Below are positions 23,182-34,395 of a stretch of DNA of 64,000 nucleotides, in pieces. Made by a program: the position numbers and the translations under genes. The notes below the pieces were generated by a model, which saw only the letters and a program-made list of their open reading frames with translations, did not search any database and had not been told where the DNA came from. Origin of the DNA: Phoronis australis. Its lineage: Eukaryota > Phoronida > Phoronidae. Location of the stretch: assembly GCA_002633005.1 (NCBI GenBank), contig NMRA01000521.1, positions 69,446 to 133,445 on the forward strand, written 5' to 3'. Numbering within the stretch: the first letter of the stretch is position 1; each line of letters starts with the position of its first letter.

Positions 23182-25596
23182 GGGAACGACATTTGTAACG
23201 TTGGTAAATCCTTGATTTGATTTGAATCGGTTGCGTTTTTTTCTTGTTTGGCTTTCAAACCTGCCGAATCGACTCTATTCGATTCCATAATCAAAGAAAA
23301 GCCAGCCGAGCTGGCGGCCCGACTCGTTGGTCCTGCAAGTCAGCGCTTGTCCATGCCCAGATCGAGTCGAGCTTGTGTAGATTGGGTTGAGGGGGTTTTG
23401 GGCTGTGGGTCGAGGATGTCATGGGTTTTGGGTTGAGGGTGTCGTGGGGTGTGGGGGTCGAGGGAGTCGAGGGCGTTTTGGAACATTCCAACATGCGATA
23501 TAATATACAGTTATCAACAATGGTGTACGAACAAAAATGTTATCCCAGAAAATCTTTTATAGTTAGTCAGTACTAAAACCAATAATCTATCCGAAATGGA
23601 AAGTTTATTCAACAACTACTTTACCCTAATTTTTCCATCCCTTTCTGAATCAATAACTATGACAAACAACTCAAACGGCAATCAATCTGTTTCCCTCCAA
23701 GACACCACTTCCACTTGCATACCAATTTTTAGCGAAGTTCCCAAAGGTTTTATTCTTGGCCCGCTTCTCTTCTTAATTTGCATCATTGATCTCCCATAAT
23801 CTTCTCCTGTGGACAATTTTCTTTATGCAGACGACACTTGTTTCGTCACACCTTAAAAGTTCACTAGAGCAAATTAACATCTTCCATTACACGCAAAAGA
23901 ATGTTGAAAATTGTCTTCTTCCCATCATTTATACAAGTAGCTAAAGAATCAGTCACCACTAAATTTAAAATACGTGGACTCTTGTGCATGTATATTAATT
24001 GAAATGCTATCTTCCTCTTTCAGCTCTCAAGTAAAAAATTCACCTGTCCTACCACATTTAAACTGTGGCATTATAGCTTAGGGTTTTTGCAACACTAAGA
24101 ACCTCCAGGCAGAATCCTTCGACATATATCTAATGTGCAGTATTCGCGCTTTACCCATATACCGTCTACAGTGTACTTCAAGACATTGTTAAAATGTCAA
24201 CTGCAAAAATTCTCTACAAATTCTTCAGTAATCAGGTACCTTGATAATTTTACATTAACAACTTCCTTAGTAGACCGATGCAATATAACAAACATTACTC
24301 CTACGTATCGGAATCAATATTCTGCTGCTATTTCGACAAGAAAACCTAAAATTTTCATTACCCCGTTCAACAAATTGTCATCAAGAGCGGTTGATCTTAA
24401 ATTCCTTGCCTTACTAACTACAACGAAATACCGGTCTCTGCTCTAAATAGAATAAAAACGTATTATTTGCAAGCATTCTCCGGGTTCCTAATCAATTTCA
24501 TGATTAGGAACTACCATCCAATCTGCCATATTTCCAACTGCTTCATACAGTGTAGTTGTATCAAGAAATTTGTGAACCAAAACTCCTACATGTATGTTAT
24601 GTCTGTCCACTTCTTTGTTCATGGCATGTCGCTTGTTTAGCGCTAATTCACTTTGTTCTCTTAAGAAATATCTCATAATTTCGCCTCTACCTGGTTTGAC
24701 TTTCTTATCTACTGTTTTTTCCATTTTTCCATTAATTTATTTTGAAAGGGGACCACGTTGTTAGCGGTCAAAAACCTTTTAGTTCGGGAGCCAGGAGGCT
24801 GAACCTTGATTTGCTTTGCCCGATTAAGTTTGTTCTTTTCTGTTGTTTTAAGCTAGGATTAAGTGACCGTGGAGTGACTCTTCGCAACCGTTGAGCATTT
24901 TCTAAATATTAAAAATATGCCCGCCATTAAGCAAAAGTCTATTTTTGCTTATAACTTCCTCACCACATACTGCAGGCAGATTATACCGAGATTTTCACCA
25001 ATGTTTTCGTAGTCAGCAAATTAAGTAGCGCAAGTGTTTTGGTGGATACAGCGTGAATTTGCGTAATTTATTAAAATTAAATCCGCCTGTTATTCAACAT
25101 TCTTCTTGTGCTTAGAGCTAGGGTACCATACACTGCAGTTGAACTATCATGACCTTTGCACCTATGTTCTTATGGTTAAATAGTGCATTGAATTCAGTTG
25201 CTTCACGAAAAAAATACACAATTATTGTAAAGTAAAGACGCTATTATTCAAAAGTTCTTGTTGTGTTTATATATGTACCTGATGATCATGATATTTGTAC
25301 AGATTGTTCTATACCACCCTCGACCCTCACGAGCCCTAGAGCCACGAGTCCCTCGACCCATGACCTACGACCCGTAACGCCCTCGTCGACCCAGTCTACA
25401 AAAGCTCTTCTGGATCTGAACATACATGTAGAACAAGCACTACTGTAACTTGCAGGACCAACGAGTCGGGCCATGAGCTCGGCTGGTTTTTCCCTGTTTT
25501 TGCAATTGAGATAATCAATCACCAAGTTTGAAGCCATCAACAGAAAACGCGACCAAATCAAATCAAAGACCTACCAAAGATACAAATGTCGTTCCA
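23182..25596. mobile_element. Inverted-arm composite, arms about 290 bp, enclosing a LINE remnant
   Basis: The left arm 23182-23480 and right arm 25310-25596 are inverted diverged copies. They share GGAACGACATTTGTA, TTTGATTTGATTTG, GCCGAGCT and CCCGACTCGTTGGTCCTGCA, plus a GTGGGTCGAGGG-type G-rich minisatellite on the inner side. Whether the two arms moved with the middle or arrived separately is unclear. Confidence 0.55.
23596..24446 (+). pseudogene. Non-LTR retrotransposon (LINE) reverse-transcriptase remnant
   Basis: The frame at 23596-23799 has EVPKGFILGPLLFLICIIDL, matching the LINE RT signature G-V-P-Q-G-S-x-L-G-P-L-L-F. FLYADDTCFV near 23818-23850 is the catalytic YADD box. Stops and frame changes lie between them. 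The frame 24135-24446 fits the region after the RT fingers only loosely. The element is inactive. Confidence 0.65.
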
Positions 25597-26814
25597 GGCA
25601 GAATGTAATAGACCTCTTTATAGATTGCCGCCATTTTAACAATTATGCGCAATAGCTTGTGGGGATATTTTTGGTGTTCGGAGGAGATTCCCCTGCAGAT
25701 TTAGTAGCGTGAATTAAGTGAATGTAAAATATTTTAATGTTCTGTGTTATAGTAAAAACGCACTTCGCCACAATCATAACATAGTTTCTAAAAAGGGCAT
25801 AAACGATTTTAGTGAAATAGTCTGAGTTTATCTGAGTATTTTTTCCAAGCAATGTCAGCTAATCTTTTGCACTTGACGTTATTTGGTTTTCCATTTAAGT
25901 TTAAACCCACGCCTGCTTTGATTTAGGAAATATGTGAAAGAACGCCCCTAGAGAGTATTCTTTTTTTCTGAAAATCGCTGATGGAAATAAGGCATTGTTT
26001 GGGAAGCAATTTAATTTTCGAACGCTAAGCATAACTGAATGCATTATGCAACAAATTCCGTTAACGATAAAAACGTGTATTGTCGTTCTGTCAACACAAA
26101 AACACAGCAATCGACATGAATAATAACATTATTTGAAACAACACAGAATCTTCATCATCGTAAATACAAAGGATACAACTCAGTCCAAAAGTTCAAATTC
26201 TTGTGGAAATATCCAGAGCAAATTTTAGTTCAAAGTCACTAAAAGCTTTTTAAAACCCAGCTCACGCAAATTTCTAATTTTCAATGAGCGTTCTTTCGGG
26301 TGCAATTTTCGGAAAATTTTAATAGACGATAAGTAAAGCCTACAATTTTCTACTGAAAAGGAAGCGTAATTGCTTGAACTCGATGTAAACTAATGAGCAA
26401 GCGCGTACGTGCATATATACGCACAAAAGGTCAGGTGTGCCAAACGAGCGTGTATCTTTCATTGGCAAGAATCGTCAATGCATTGGACGAACCGAATACC
26501 AGTGCATATCTTTTATTGAAGAGATGCGTCAGAGCAAAATTTTAAAACATTGTTTCACTCATTTACTTTGCGTATACGCGCTAGCACCTAATTTCGAATA
26601 TAAACATATTCTTTGAATATAGGAGCATGGCTCTAAATACGCGCATATACCGTAAAAAAACTTTGTTCTTATCAGTGATGGAATTCGGCAGAAATCTTTT
26701 CGGACTTATATTCATTAGGTCACGTGATGTGACAAAAAAGATGGCTTGCTGACGGGACAAAATAATCGCGACACTTTAAAACTTTTAGAATGCTCTTTCG
26801 CATTTTGAAGTGAG
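25597..26814. other. Non-coding spacer
   Basis: AT-rich sequence without supportable genes or repeats. Confidence 0.3.
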
Positions 26815-27292
26815 CGGTTATACTATCTTGGTAGGCTACATGTACTTCAGTGACTCCCGCAGTTATAATATCTTGGTAGGCTACTTTAGTGACTCCCGCG
26901 GTTATACTATCTTGGTAGGCTACTTCAGTGACTCCCGCAGTTACATGTATATCTTGGTAGGCTACTTCAGTGACTCCCGNCGACGGCCGGTCGTCGACCA
27001 ATTTCCGACCGGTCGGCCAAAAATTCGTGATGTGTGCTGTACTTCAGTGACTCCCGCGGTTATACTATCTTGGTAGGCTGCTTCAGTGACTCTCGCGGAT
27101 ATACTATCTTGGTAGGCTACTTCAGTGACTCTCGCGGTAATACTATCTTGTGAGGCTACTTCAGTGACTCTCGCTGTTATACTATCTTGGTAGGCTACTT
27201 CAGTGACTCCCGCGGTTATACTATCTTGGTAGGCTACTTCAGTGACTCTCGCGGTTATACAATCTTGGTAGGCTACTTCAGTGACTCTCGCC
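26815..27292. repeat. 39-bp minisatellite, about 11 copies, interrupted
   Basis: The unit contains ACTATCTTGGTAGGCTACTT followed by CAGTGACTCYCGCGGTTAT. The array is broken at 26980-27038 by an N and a palindromic segment with CGACGGCCGGTCGTCG and ACCGGTCGGCC. Two units carry an ACATGTA insertion. Open frames in both directions derive from the repeat. Confidence 0.9.
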
Positions 27293-27840
27293 TTCAGGGA
27301 AATTAGTTAAACACTAGTTAACGTTAGCAATACTGCATTCTGTTACCGGATATATAGCAAACGTCAAGCATCAAACTTCACGAAGGTTTATAAATGGTAA
27401 TTTATATGCGAATCGAATTGCCGTCGCTTTTTGCTTTCCTCAGTTCCCGTCGGCTCTTGAACACTGTCGGCCGGGGCAATTACTTTTCGGACTCTCGGCC
27501 CTTAAAACTATCGTTCAAACCTTCAACAACTTTTTAGTTTTCGTGTACGCCACAGAGCACCCCTCAATCTTGAAATAATGTTTTAAGCCCGTGAACATCC
27601 ATTGAATTTAAAATATTGAATAACACATCGTCAACTACAATTTTCCCACAGTGAACTCCAAAATATAACCCATATTGCATTGCATGTCTGGAGGCGCCAC
27701 CCTAGCGAATGATTTACGAAATGCTATCAACAATAAGGTGTATCGTCCCGTCTGCCTCTCACTGAATGGCAGATTCAAACTTTTTGGGAGGCTTCGAGGA
27801 ATTCTTAAATAAATACAGTTTGAAAAAATGTTAACTTAAA

Positions 27841-28087
27841 ACGCGCGCACCCGGAGGGGGGGGCTCGGGGGGCTCGAACGAGCCCCCTCATTTGGCGAAA
27901 TGGGCAAAAAGGTCCGCCCCTGAGATGCAAAAAGTCCGACAAAACGGGACAAAAGTCCCTAAATAAGCGCAAACGCACAATTCCCAGTGGTGCTCCCGTT
28001 TTTTTTTAGTCCGCCGCTCTTTTGTTAGCAAAAGGTCCACGACGACTGGAATTAGAGCCCCCATGGTGAAGGCTAGGTGCGCGCATG
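27841..28087. repeat. Dispersed GCGCGCACC-ended repeat, copy 3 (247 bp)
   Basis: Begins ACGCGCGCACCCGGAGG and ends GGCTAGGTGCGCGCATG. It contains GGGCAAAAAGGTCCGCCCC as in the other copies and a C/G-rich hairpin GGGGGGCTC...GAGCCCCC near the left end. Confidence 0.65.
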
Positions 28088-28369
28088 AATAAGTGTCTCA
28101 ACTTTATAAGCCAATAATAAAAATGTGAAATTCGGAACATCTACGTTAACGTACTACTCTCTCCCTAATTGTAGCAGGACGAGGTCATTGACAACGAGAT
28201 CACGCTCACAATCCGCTGTTTCAGATCACGTTCTCATGCCATTTTCAGTTTCTGACCACCAGACTTGAGCTAGAGCAGATTTCCGTGTCCGTATGTCTTA
28301 TGGGAAAGTCATTTAGCGGCGTAATATGATTATGAAGTGAGAAAAAAGCGCAAATATACATCTATTGCC

Positions 28370-28480
28370 ACAGGTCGTGGATCGAGGGGATTGCGTGTCG
28401 TGGGTCGTATTGTTGTGGGTCGAGCGGATCGTGGGTCAAGGGGATCGTGGTGTATGGAAGTCGAGGGGGTTTTAGAACAA
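28370..28480. repeat. GTGGGTCGAGGG-type G-rich minisatellite
   Basis: Irregular repeats of GTGGGTCG and GAGGGGAT followed by GGGGGTTTTAGAACAATCC. Related to the G-rich part of the arms at 23360-23480 and (inverted) 25310-25390. Confidence 0.6.
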
Positions 28481-28795
28481 TCCTTTTTGCAGCAATGTTC
28501 CTATGGTCAATTCGCTTGATGAAATCAGTTTGAAAGTTTTTCAAGGTACTGTTGCATAATCTATGTAAATAAAGGCAGCCATTACTAAAAATTCTGAAAA
28601 TTCTCTTTCTGCCCATAACTTTCGTATAGGGACGCTAAATGTCGCTAGTTGTGGTATTTGTACTAAATCTGCCATTACATCATTATTTTAATTACTTTGT
28701 AATTTACATCAAACATTTCAAATTCCAGTTTTTTCTGATACCTATGGTGGATCTAGTAGATGACCAAACTCTTTAATTGCGTAAACCCGGGACAA

Positions 28796-28948
28796 TAGCC
28801 TCTCCAGTAGGAGACAGTAGCCTCTCCAGTAGGAGGCAGTAGCCTCTCCAGTAGGAGACAGTAGCCTATCCAGTAGGAGACAGTAGCCTCTCCAGTAGGA
28901 GACAGTAGCCTCTCCAGTAGGAGACAGTAGCCTCTCCAGTAGGAGACA
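28796..28948. repeat. 22-bp minisatellite, 7 copies
   Basis: The unit has the core TAGCCTCTCCAGTAGGAGAC; seven copies in 153 bp with a few substitutions. The core CTCTCCAGTAGGAGA is nearly palindromic. The two minus-strand frames over it are repeat products. Confidence 0.92.
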
Positions 28949-29865
28949 ATCACAAGGTGTTTGAAATTGCCAATTCAAGACTCAGAACACAAGCACACTT
29001 GCTGTGTAACATGCCCAAAATATTCTGCAGGCGAGACAATTGACGCTCCAGTTGCATCTACTTGAATCACATGCAGTCACACCTTATCATCTCCAGTATG
29101 CAAACGCAGTTAAGTTGGACACCACCTGGAATTGTAATTTCTAAGAGTGAATTGTTTATTAGAGAAGTACTCTACATATGGCGCCATCTTATTCACTTAG
29201 TTGTCCTGCAGATGGCGCTACTTTACCTATTGGGACGCTCGCTAGTCCCCTGCGTGCCTAGCCAGCACATATCACGCAGTGGCACAGGCTTTAGCATTGG
29301 GTGATGTAACCTCAGCAGTCATTGGTTAGCTTTACAAAACCGTGAAAAAGTGGCCGACTGTGAACGATTTTTAACCTTATCATGCAAGTGGCCTCGTAGC
29401 AACTACATGTACTTCGTTTCTGCAGTGATGTTTTATAGCCGCGTGCTTGAAGCACATACATGTGCAATAAACAGCGATTTAACAGGTGTGTTATTCATAC
29501 TGTATAAGTACAGGACCGTATCGTAAACAAAAGTCATCGACAGTAGAAAGATGCTTTCCGAAAAGGCGCAACCACAATTCCTAGGATTCACATTTCCTGA
29601 CTTTTAATTTTAAGCACCGATTTGTCTGTACAGCAGACCTTTCATTTCGACTTCAGTCCATCAGTCATGCCAGCATAGACTAAAGAGTATCTATGATGCC
29701 AGTTTGTTTGCGTAAAGCGCTGTCTTTTGAGAATTCTACTAGCCAATCAGAAACGCCGGTGTAAAAAAAAATTCCCGAGGTCATTCAACTTGCAATAAAA
29801 TTAAACTGCAAAAAGTACCTGAGGTTATTCTCTATGACCGCACAGCCACTGACAACAGACACACG

Positions 29866-32800
29866 ATGCCAGAATTCTGTCCCTTCCCTGGGTGTGTCTA
29901 CGACACTGGAAGTGTAGACACAACTCTGGCCATCGAGCTTCTCAAAATCCATGGTCTTACACATACAGTGTACAGTAGTCCCGGCTGTCACACCAGTACA
30001 GCAGCTAAGATTGAAAATGTCAGCCGACCTAAGATAAGCTCCGCTGACTGGAAATATTTTACTACGCGGTGCCAAGAGTATGTCGAAGCCACAGGCATCA
30101 CTGTAAACAAAGGACTGTACAATTTTTAGAATGCCGTGATGAGAAGTTACGTAAAGACGTCATACTCAAAACGATTGGACCAGTTACGGCACAAGACATG
30201 GGCAAGTTACATGTATGTCCACGATGTAGAAACTCGCAGTGCATGAGATAACCGGGGCTGACTTACACGCTTTACACAAGACTGCCGTGGAGCCTGTGCG
30301 CGCGTTTGCCGCCCAAGTGAGAGGCCAGGCAACCATATGCAATTACGAGATCGCTTGTCCCCAATGCAACCACCTGGTCGACTACACTGACGTGGCCATG
30401 ACCGATATCGTCAGCCAGGGACTCTCCGACAAGGACACACAACTTGATCCTCTTGAAGACTCCAGTCTATCACCTACCCACGAAGAAGTCCTTCAATTTG
30501 CTGAAAAGAAGGAGTCAGGCAAACATTCATTCAGCCGCTTTGCAGGATAAACCCTTGTTAATGCCTGTCAAGCACCTAAAAGAAGAGACAGTACAACTCA
30601 CGACCAACCAAACCTGAGGCCGAAACAACACCCAAGCTACAACTTATGTACGTACTGTGGCCAGGCTGGACACGGGTCAAAATGTCCCTCTAGAGTTCGT
30701 CGAACATCATGCCCGGTTTTTCAGCAAACGTGTGAGAAGTGAAGTGTAATTTGAAAAAAATCGTTTTGCCACTGTTTGCCGGGGTGCCACATTTGACACC
30801 TTCTACGGCATAACTGACATACCCTTAGACCATCACATCTTTGATCACGACAAAGCCATTTGGCAGAAACAGAGGTCCCTGCCTCAACCCACGATCAAAC
30901 TCAACATTAAGGTCATTGTGGATGACAACCCATTGCTCGGTGCCGAATCCAAGGCTAACCTGCTATCCAACGCAACAATAACTAAATACATCTCTGACAC
31001 AGGATGCCAGATTTGTCTGGAAGGTACCCACATTCTCACCGAACTCGGCTTGCGCATGTCCGACCTCCTCCCTGTGCACATGACTGTGAAGGCTGCCGAC
31101 AACTGTGAGACAAACATCCTCGGACCCGTCATTGCACAGTCCACACCTCTCCGGAACCACAACACCAAGCCGCAGCGCGAAAAAAGTGGTGTATGTATCT
31201 GATTCAACTATCAGCTTCTTCCTGAGCCGACAGGCGTGTCTGGATTTACGGATCATCAATAAGAACTTCGAGAGCGTTGGCGAGTGCGCAGCAACCACCA
31301 ACGACGCAAAGTTTTGCTCTCGTCCTCCTCGTGAGAAGCCACCTATACCACCAACGAAACTCCGTTCTCCGGCCACGCCCGATAACCGTGAACGTCTCCA
31401 ACAGTGGCTTCTTGACTATTACGTATCCTCTTTCTTCAACATATGCCAGCACACGGCACTTCCAGTTATGGATAGCAATCCCCTTCGTCTTATGGTCGAC
31501 CTCACAAAAGATCCGAAAGCATATGACACACCTATACCTATCCGTGTTAACTGGAAGGACCAGATCATGGCAGATCTCGACCGTGGTGTCAGCTTTGGGT
31601 TATTAAACAAGTCCTGGTTGGCGAACCTGTCACGTGCGGCCATTGGATGGTCATCTGTGCCAAGAAAAACGGGGTACTCAGATGCAGTGTAGACTTTCAG
31701 CTATTAAATGTGCAGAGCAGCCAGAGAGGCCCACCACACCCAGTCACTCTTCCACTTTGTGAGGTCCGTTTCCAGCAATACCCAAAATGTGTCTGCGGCG
31801 CTTGCAACGGGCTATCGCATCTAACTCCATTCATCACACTCTGGGGATGGTATCGCTACTGCGTCTTCCTCAAGGGTGCGTTGACTCTGGTGATGCCTAC
31901 ACTCGTCGCTTCGATGACCTCATAGCCCATCTCCCCGACAAGGTGATATGTGTTGGCAACATACTCTAATGCTTAGATTCGAATTCCTCCAGTTTCCATC
32001 AGACGACCCTCTTCTTGGAAACGTGCGGCAACAACGGTATAACACTGAACCCTGATAAATTCGGTTCACCAATTACTCTGTTGAATTTGTAGGGTTCTAG
32101 ATTACCATTAAACGTGTACAAACTAGCCAGAAGTACCTTGCTGTTCAACAAGACTTCCCAAGCCCCAATTCTACCACTGAGTTCGGCTCGTGCCTTGGTC
32201 TGCTGAACCAAGTTGGTAATGCATTTTCCATGGCAAGCGTGATGGCACAATTTTGTGAACTTAAGCCAAGAAAGAAATTTTACTAGAACGACACCCTTGA
32301 AGACAACCAAGGCATCCAAAGACAACATTATTGAAGAAATTTGCCGTCGGGTGCACATCTTCGACAAGAAGAGGCCAACGTGCGTTGCCAGTGACTGGAC
32401 GAAGGAAGCAATCGCCTTTTTTGCTACTACAACAACACTGCAGTCACAAGCCTGCGAAGACACTATTTTGCTGCACCGAGGGATGGAAAGTTCCACTGGT
32501 GGGAGGTCGATTCATTCACCCTGCTGAGTCGAGATACTCCCCAATAGAAGGTGAATCCCACGCTGTAGCGAACGCTCTTGACCGGGCTATGGATTTTGTC
32601 CTTTGTTGTACCCAAATTGTCGTTGCAGTCGATCATAAACCACTGCTTGGCGTCTTTGGTCCAAGACCACTGGACGAGATCAGCAACCCTGCGTTCGAAA
32701 TCACAACTCAGTTTCGGGAGCGTCCGATTGCATGGCACGATCGCCATCGGGCACCCGATTCTCCGCCAAGTACCACCTTGAAGACGATGGTGACTCCATC

Positions 32801-32897
32801 CAACCCGAACCCAATAAAGTTGAACTGCAAAGAAATATCTGAAGACTTTTTTTCTATTTATAACACCTTTCTTCCATACATAGTCCTCTGGGTGTAG
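29866..32897 (+). pseudogene. Degraded Ty3/Gypsy LTR retrotransposon (gag-pol remnant)
   Basis: In order on the plus strand: a gag-like frame from 29866 with capsid-type helices; a zinc-knuckle-like CTYCGQAGHG near 30645; an aspartic-protease DTG at 30996-31004 with a later NILG; RT approach sequence (PIPIRVNWKDQIMADLDRG) near 31530; VICAKKNGV at about 31650; a GDAYTRRFDDLIAHLPDKV segment near 31885; and RNase H-like SDWTKEAI and VAVDHKPLLGVFG near 32400 and 32625. Frameshifts and stops separate the blocks, and the RT catalytic Asp pair after DKVICV is gone. I found no integrase or LTRs. Inactive. Confidence 0.8.
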
Positions 32898-33685
32898 TGG
32901 TGGAACTTACTTTAAACACTTGATGGAACTATGCTCAACCGCCATCTTGAGTTGGTCTCCTACTGTCCTTAACGGCTTCGTCCCTAAACCAAAACCATCT
33001 CTAGTAGGTGGGACAACAGAGCTGATCAGGCTCTGTCTGACGGTTGTTGGTGGTGTTGCTGTTGGTATTGCATCCAAATCCAACAAGATGCCTGTTCAGC
33101 TTCAGTAGCTACGTCGCGTAGAAGAGCCTTCTTTCCTGACACGGAGTCTCCAAGAGACCTAGCCATGGTAATGATCGAACTGGCCGTGACTAGTAATGCT
33201 TGTACCGACTGGCTTGACTTGTAATGGACTTTGTTTACATTCTCGGTCACAGTGTACACAGTTTGAGGGCAGGCGTATACATGTATCCCTTGTAGATTTT
33301 CTTTTCCATAGTAGTAGTCTGGTCCCAAACATCTTCCCCATTTTCTTCATTTCAATCAGACACATATAAATGTGGTGACTTGTTTGGCTACATGAGAAAA
33401 TTGTACACCAGCCTAACGACAGACAGGTCATGTCCAGCTTTCAATGTTTTAAAAATCTGGATCACTATCCAACTTCATTGTAGCATGTCACTGTGTCACA
33501 CGCTTACGGGGCATGGCCAGGGAGGAAACACTTCACAGCTTCGCTACACATTTCCACCGTCAACTTTACATCTACAACTTTTCTACGCTTACTAAGTGAT
33601 TCCATGGTTGTAGTATTTAAATGTGTTGATTTTCGTAGCATCATGTTTGCATTCACCCAGTCATATTTAATTTAATCTGCGTTTT

Positions 33686-33766
33686 TGCTGAACACACACT
33701 ACACAAACCATATGCTGAGCACACACTACACAAACCATTTGTTGAGCACACACTACACAAACCATT
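33686..33766. repeat. 27-bp tandem repeat, 3 copies
   Basis: The unit contains GAGCACACACTACACAAACC; three copies in 81 bp with near-identical sequence. Confidence 0.9.
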
Positions 33767-34329
33767 TTCTCCCTTCATCTTAAAAAAGGATTCTTCAAGT
33801 TTTTAATGCTAAAACGTGCAGCAGATTTCATTGAATTCATAGGCCTCAGAAACCTTGGTACCTATGTTAATATAACTACATAACTTATGGTGTCGGATGC
33901 AGCAGTAATAAGGACAATTAGAATTTTGAATATTGACAGTTCCAAATGTGTAAATTATCAATTATGCAAATTCATGATGACTACGAAAACATGAGATATG
34001 ATATACTAATAATAACGTATTACCTGTAAGTACGTTTTGAGCAGAAGCAATATTTCGAATAATGTTGGCGTTTATTTGCACAAATTAGGCAAATTGATCA
34101 TTCTAAAGCTTTTAAAGTGATTTCATTACAATACAAACAGAAGCATTAAAATAATTTACCCCCAGTGCCTGATAGTTCAGCAATAAGCACAATTATAAAA
34201 TTTTGAATAATGGTGGCCTGAATTTCAATAAATTATCCAAATTCACGATATTTTCACCATTAACCAAGCTGAATTGAATTCACTCCAAGAGGAAACAAAG
34301 GTGAAAACATTAAAATAACCTTCCAGTAC

Positions 34330-34395
34330 GACTCTCTGTCTCTGTCTCCGTCTCCCTCCCTCTTCATCACTCCCTCCCTCCTAGCCTCCCTACAC
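34330..34395. repeat. Polypyrimidine tract
   Basis: CTCTGTCTC and CTCCCTCC repeats make a strand-biased pyrimidine run of about 65 bases. Confidence 0.8.

Noticed and set aside
26815-28948. CRISPR array
   Set aside because: The repeats are contiguous minisatellites without unique spacers and the context is an animal genome.
30963-31376. 137-codon minus-strand frame
   Set aside because: It lies antisense to the Gypsy protease/RT region and has no protein-like motifs of its own.
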